From contig NZ_CP112998.1 in assembly GCF_026625565.1 (NCBI RefSeq), forward strand, positions 2,172,501 to 2,236,500: 64,000 bases of DNA, written 5' to 3'. Under the pieces are notes generated by a model that was not told where the DNA came from, did no database searches, and was given only the letters and a program-made list of their open reading frames with translations. This stretch comes from Dyadobacter pollutisoli (GTDB lineage Bacteria > Bacteroidota > Bacteroidia > Cytophagales > Spirosomataceae). Positions 62,261 to 64,000 of the stretch are shown one piece after another. Position 1 is the stretch's first letter. The number at the start of each line of letters is the position of its first letter. Both the position numbers and the translations under genes were made by a program.

Positions 62261-63322
62261 TCAAAATTCAATTTCCAGGTTCACCAGGAAAGAATTGCCT
62301 TTGTCCTGGGTGAATAGGGTATGTTTGGCCGGATACAGCAATTCAAGGCGTTTCCGTAGATTGGTCAGCCCTATTCCGCCTTTGCTTTTGTGCCCGGCTG
62401 TGTGCGGCTGACTGTTTTCAATTTTCAGGCTGAGCGAGGACTTGCCTACCGAAAGGTCCCCGTGAAGCCAGGCGCCGCTATTCAGCTGGCTTACACCATG
62501 TTTCACTGCATTTTCAATCAATGGCAGCAGCAGCAATGGTGCGATCAGCTGACCATTGAGGTCTCCACTTACTTTTAATTCAATGTCGGCATGACTGGAA
62601 AAACGCAATTTTTCAAGGTCAAGGTAAGTATTCAGGTAGCTGATCTCTTTCTGCAAAAGCACTTTGGAATCCTCGCTGTCGTAAAGCATATACTCCATCA
62701 TTTCCGACAATTTCAGGACAACGTCCGGCGCCAGGTCCGACTTTTTGAGTGTCAGCGCGTATAGATTGTTGAGGACATTGAACAGGAAATGCGGATTGAC
62801 CTGAGAGCGCAGGAAATTCACTTCCGCCTGCAACTTTTCGACCGTTATTTTTTGCAAAACCCGTTGCTGCTCGTACCAGTCAATGCTTAGTTTTAACGCT
62901 ATCATCAGTCCCAGATACCACAATGTGCTAAAAAAATTGTAAGACAATGCCTCGATTAAATCACTGTTGCGGGTAGGCCCCAGAATGTAGCCATACAAGT
63001 AAAAGTCGAACAATCCCTGCGCCAGCATATATCCGGAGATGGACAAAAGAACAGCGGCCAGGTAGGACCAGTATCGTCTTTTAATAAGTAGGTTAGGCAG
63101 AAAGTAATTCAAATTCAGATAAGCGATCACGATCAGCAAAAATATCCGTGCCGATACGCATACCACAAAATATGGCATGCTCGCCTTGTAGATCAGGTAA
63201 CGCTTTTCATAAATAAAAAAACCGGTGATCAATATCCAGTAGGCCGAGTGGATCAGGGCCGACTTATAGGATATCGTTCGTTTTGAGAATGGTACCTGCA
63301 ATGTTTTGTCCAAGAATTCCAT
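62261..63322 (-). CDS. LytS-type sensor histidine kinase
   Basis: 353 aa. Four membrane helices fill residues about 20-160 (SAYWILITGFFIYE; ICVSARIFLLIVIAYLNLNYF; YLAAVLLSISGYMLAQGLF; FFSTLWYLGLMIALKL). The His_kinase domain follows a short coiled coil: LRSQVNPHFLFNVLNNLYAL with the phospho-acceptor His at about 178, then LLLLPLIENAVKHGV and a C-terminal GGIGLTNLRKRLELLY ATPase G-box. No large extracellular sensor domain is present, so ligand detection may occur in the membrane or through the two secreted proteins encoded next. First gene of the operon. Confidence 0.94.
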   Translation of the reverse strand: MEFLDKTLQVPFSKRTISYKSALIHSAYWILITGFFIYEKRYLIYKASMPYFVVCVSARIFLLIVIAYLNLNYFLPNLLIKRRYWSYLAAVLLSISGYMLAQGLFDFYLYGYILGPTRNSDLIEALSYNFFSTLWYLGLMIALKLSIDWYEQQRVLQKITVEKLQAEVNFLRSQVNPHFLFNVLNNLYALTLKKSDLAPDVVLKLSEMMEYMLYDSEDSKVLLQKEISYLNTYLDLEKLRFSSHADIELKVSGDLNGQLIAPLLLLPLIENAVKHGVSQLNSGAWLHGDLSVGKSSLSLKIENSQPHTAGHKSKGGIGLTNLRKRLELLYPAKHTLFTQDKGNSFLVNLEIEF

Positions 63323-63457
63323 TTCATTGTTCGTTCAAGGTGGGTTATATGACAGAATAATTTACTATAAATCAATCATATAATACAATGTAAATGAAAA
63401 CAAAAGAATCCGGTCCAGGAAATTTAGTAGACCAACTACCAAAAAAGTAGAGCAAAT

Positions 63458-63499
63458 GAAAAAAGGTCATCAATGTCGCGTTCGTGACAATTAATGACC
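63458..63499 (-). terminator. Rho-independent terminator after the PQQ-type dehydrogenase gene
   Basis: On the minus strand GGTCAT-TAATTGTC...GACATTG-ATGACC forms a two-part stem, followed by TTTTTTCATTT. It lies 25 bp after the stop codon of the gene at 63525. Confidence 0.75.
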
Positions 63500-63524
63500 C
63501 CTTAAATATTAAAACTGGTTTTTC

Positions 63525-64000
63525 TTATTTTTTGTAGACGCGGTAAAGCCGGCCTTGATCGGTTACTGCGTATAAAGCACCGTCTTTGCCCTCGGTAATG
63601 TCGCGAAAACGTTGGCCTTCGCCGGATAGCAGCCTTTCTTCGCCTATTACCTTATTGTTCTCAATCACCAACCGGGCAATATGCATGCTGCTCAATCCAC
63701 CAATGAACAAGTTGTTTTTCCATTCGGGAATGCTGTCGCTGCTATAAAATGTGATACCGCTGGGCGAAACCACCGGATCCCAATAGTACACCGGTTGCTC
63801 CATTCCTTCCTTCACCTGAATAGAGTCGCCGATTTTTTTACCGCTGTATTCGATACCGTAAGTAATGGTTGGCCAGCCGTAGTTTTTACCAGCTTCAATG
63901 CGGTTCAGCTCATCACCGCCTCTCGGACCGAATTCAACTTCCCACAAATCGCCCGTTACCGGATGAAATGCCAGACCCTGAACATTCCGGTGCCCATAAG
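63525..64000 (-). CDS. PQQ-type glucose/sorbosone dehydrogenase, 5' part beyond the window
   Basis: The frame is open to the window edge; 158 C-terminal residues are visible. Family marks of soluble aldose sugar dehydrogenases (six-bladed propeller, PQQ and calcium dependent) are YGHRNVQGLAFHP, LWEVEFGPRGGDELN, GKNYGWPTITYG, PVYYWDPVVSPSGITFYSS and the final blade ITEGKDGALYAVTDQGRLYRV. The His-Arg-Asn and GPRGGDE segments line the cofactor site. Oxidation of sugars in the periplasm is expected. It ends at a terminator, 200 bp from the LytS operon. Confidence 0.93.
   Translation of the reverse strand, partial: YGHRNVQGLAFHPVTGDLWEVEFGPRGGDELNRIEAGKNYGWPTITYGIEYSGKKIGDSIQVKEGMEQPVYYWDPVVSPSGITFYSSDSIPEWKNNLFIGGLSSMHIARLVIENNKVIGEERLLSGEGQRFRDITEGKDGALYAVTDQGRLYRVYKK

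Noticed and set aside
1..64000. tRNA, rRNA, CRISPR arrays, insertion sequences and prophage
   Set aside because: I looked for tRNA T-arm motifs, regular spaced repeats, transposase or integrase motifs and phage structural genes and saw none.

Overview
The window looks like a chromosome segment of a Bacteroidota member, most plausibly a Cytophagales bacterium of the Dyadobacter/Spirosoma kind. This is inferred from gene content: three SusC/SusD pairs, FecR/ECF-sigma switches, a fused CcoN-CcoO oxidase subunit, LytTR regulators, TAnnTTTG-type -7 promoter elements and SPII lipoprotein signals. I saw no tRNA, rRNA, CRISPR array, insertion sequence or prophage.

Layout. (1) 1-6785: the tail of a SusC gene and its SusD, a strong terminator, a membrane-anchored SGNH hydrolase with TPRs, and a convergent TlpA-type thioredoxin lipoprotein. 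(2) 6869-21203: a microaerobic respiration block. On the minus strand it reads ccoI-ccoS-ccoNO-ccoQP-ccoG-ccoH-safE, then hemN, a soluble PAS histidine kinase and a receiver-Crp fusion regulator. A conserved protein of unknown function (6943-8718) faces this block. hemN and the unknown gene share a CATGA-N6-TCATG operator, placed the same 21 bp before a -7 element, which is class II Crp/Fnr geometry. (3) 21221-27468: a mosaic of small accessory genes: a HigBA pair, DUF6157, an MBL-fold protein, a VapBC-like pair whose toxin gene has an in-frame stop, an ATC-hydrolase-like protein, a TPR membrane protein and an ABC-F ATPase. An SDR gene remnant lies just beyond. (4) 27922-45768 (minus): a probable peptide-utilisation locus: fecR, susC (one-base frameshift in a seven-base homopolymer), susD, three paralogous TolB-propeller/amidohydrolases of about 1,010 aa, an M20 peptidase nested among them, and an ECF sigma gene at the far end. 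(5) 45991-49900: a MacB/FtsX-type permease, a membrane SGNH protein and a decayed alpha/beta-hydrolase tail. (6) 50152-59878 (plus): a compact pectin locus: ECF sigma, CE8 pectinesterase, terminator, fecR, STN-type susC, susD, GH28 polygalacturonase, terminator. (7) 60417-63322 (minus): a four-gene LytS/LytTR operon that carries two paralogous small secreted proteins between kinase and regulator. (8) 63525-end: the 3' part of a PQQ-type glucose/sorbosone dehydrogenase.

How the parts work together. Region 2 would couple oxygen or redox sensing (PAS kinase to receiver-Crp) to heme synthesis without oxygen (HemN) and to assembly of a high-affinity cbb3 oxidase. Region 6 would sense pectin fragments through the STN domain of SusC, FecR and sigma, de-esterify homogalacturonan with CE8 and cut it with GH28. 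Region 4 has the same surface-sensing design, but its enzymes are hydrolases of peptide type. A 33-bp hairpin repeat (arms AGACTTGCCAAGTCT and variants) occurs three times between genes of regions 2 and 3.
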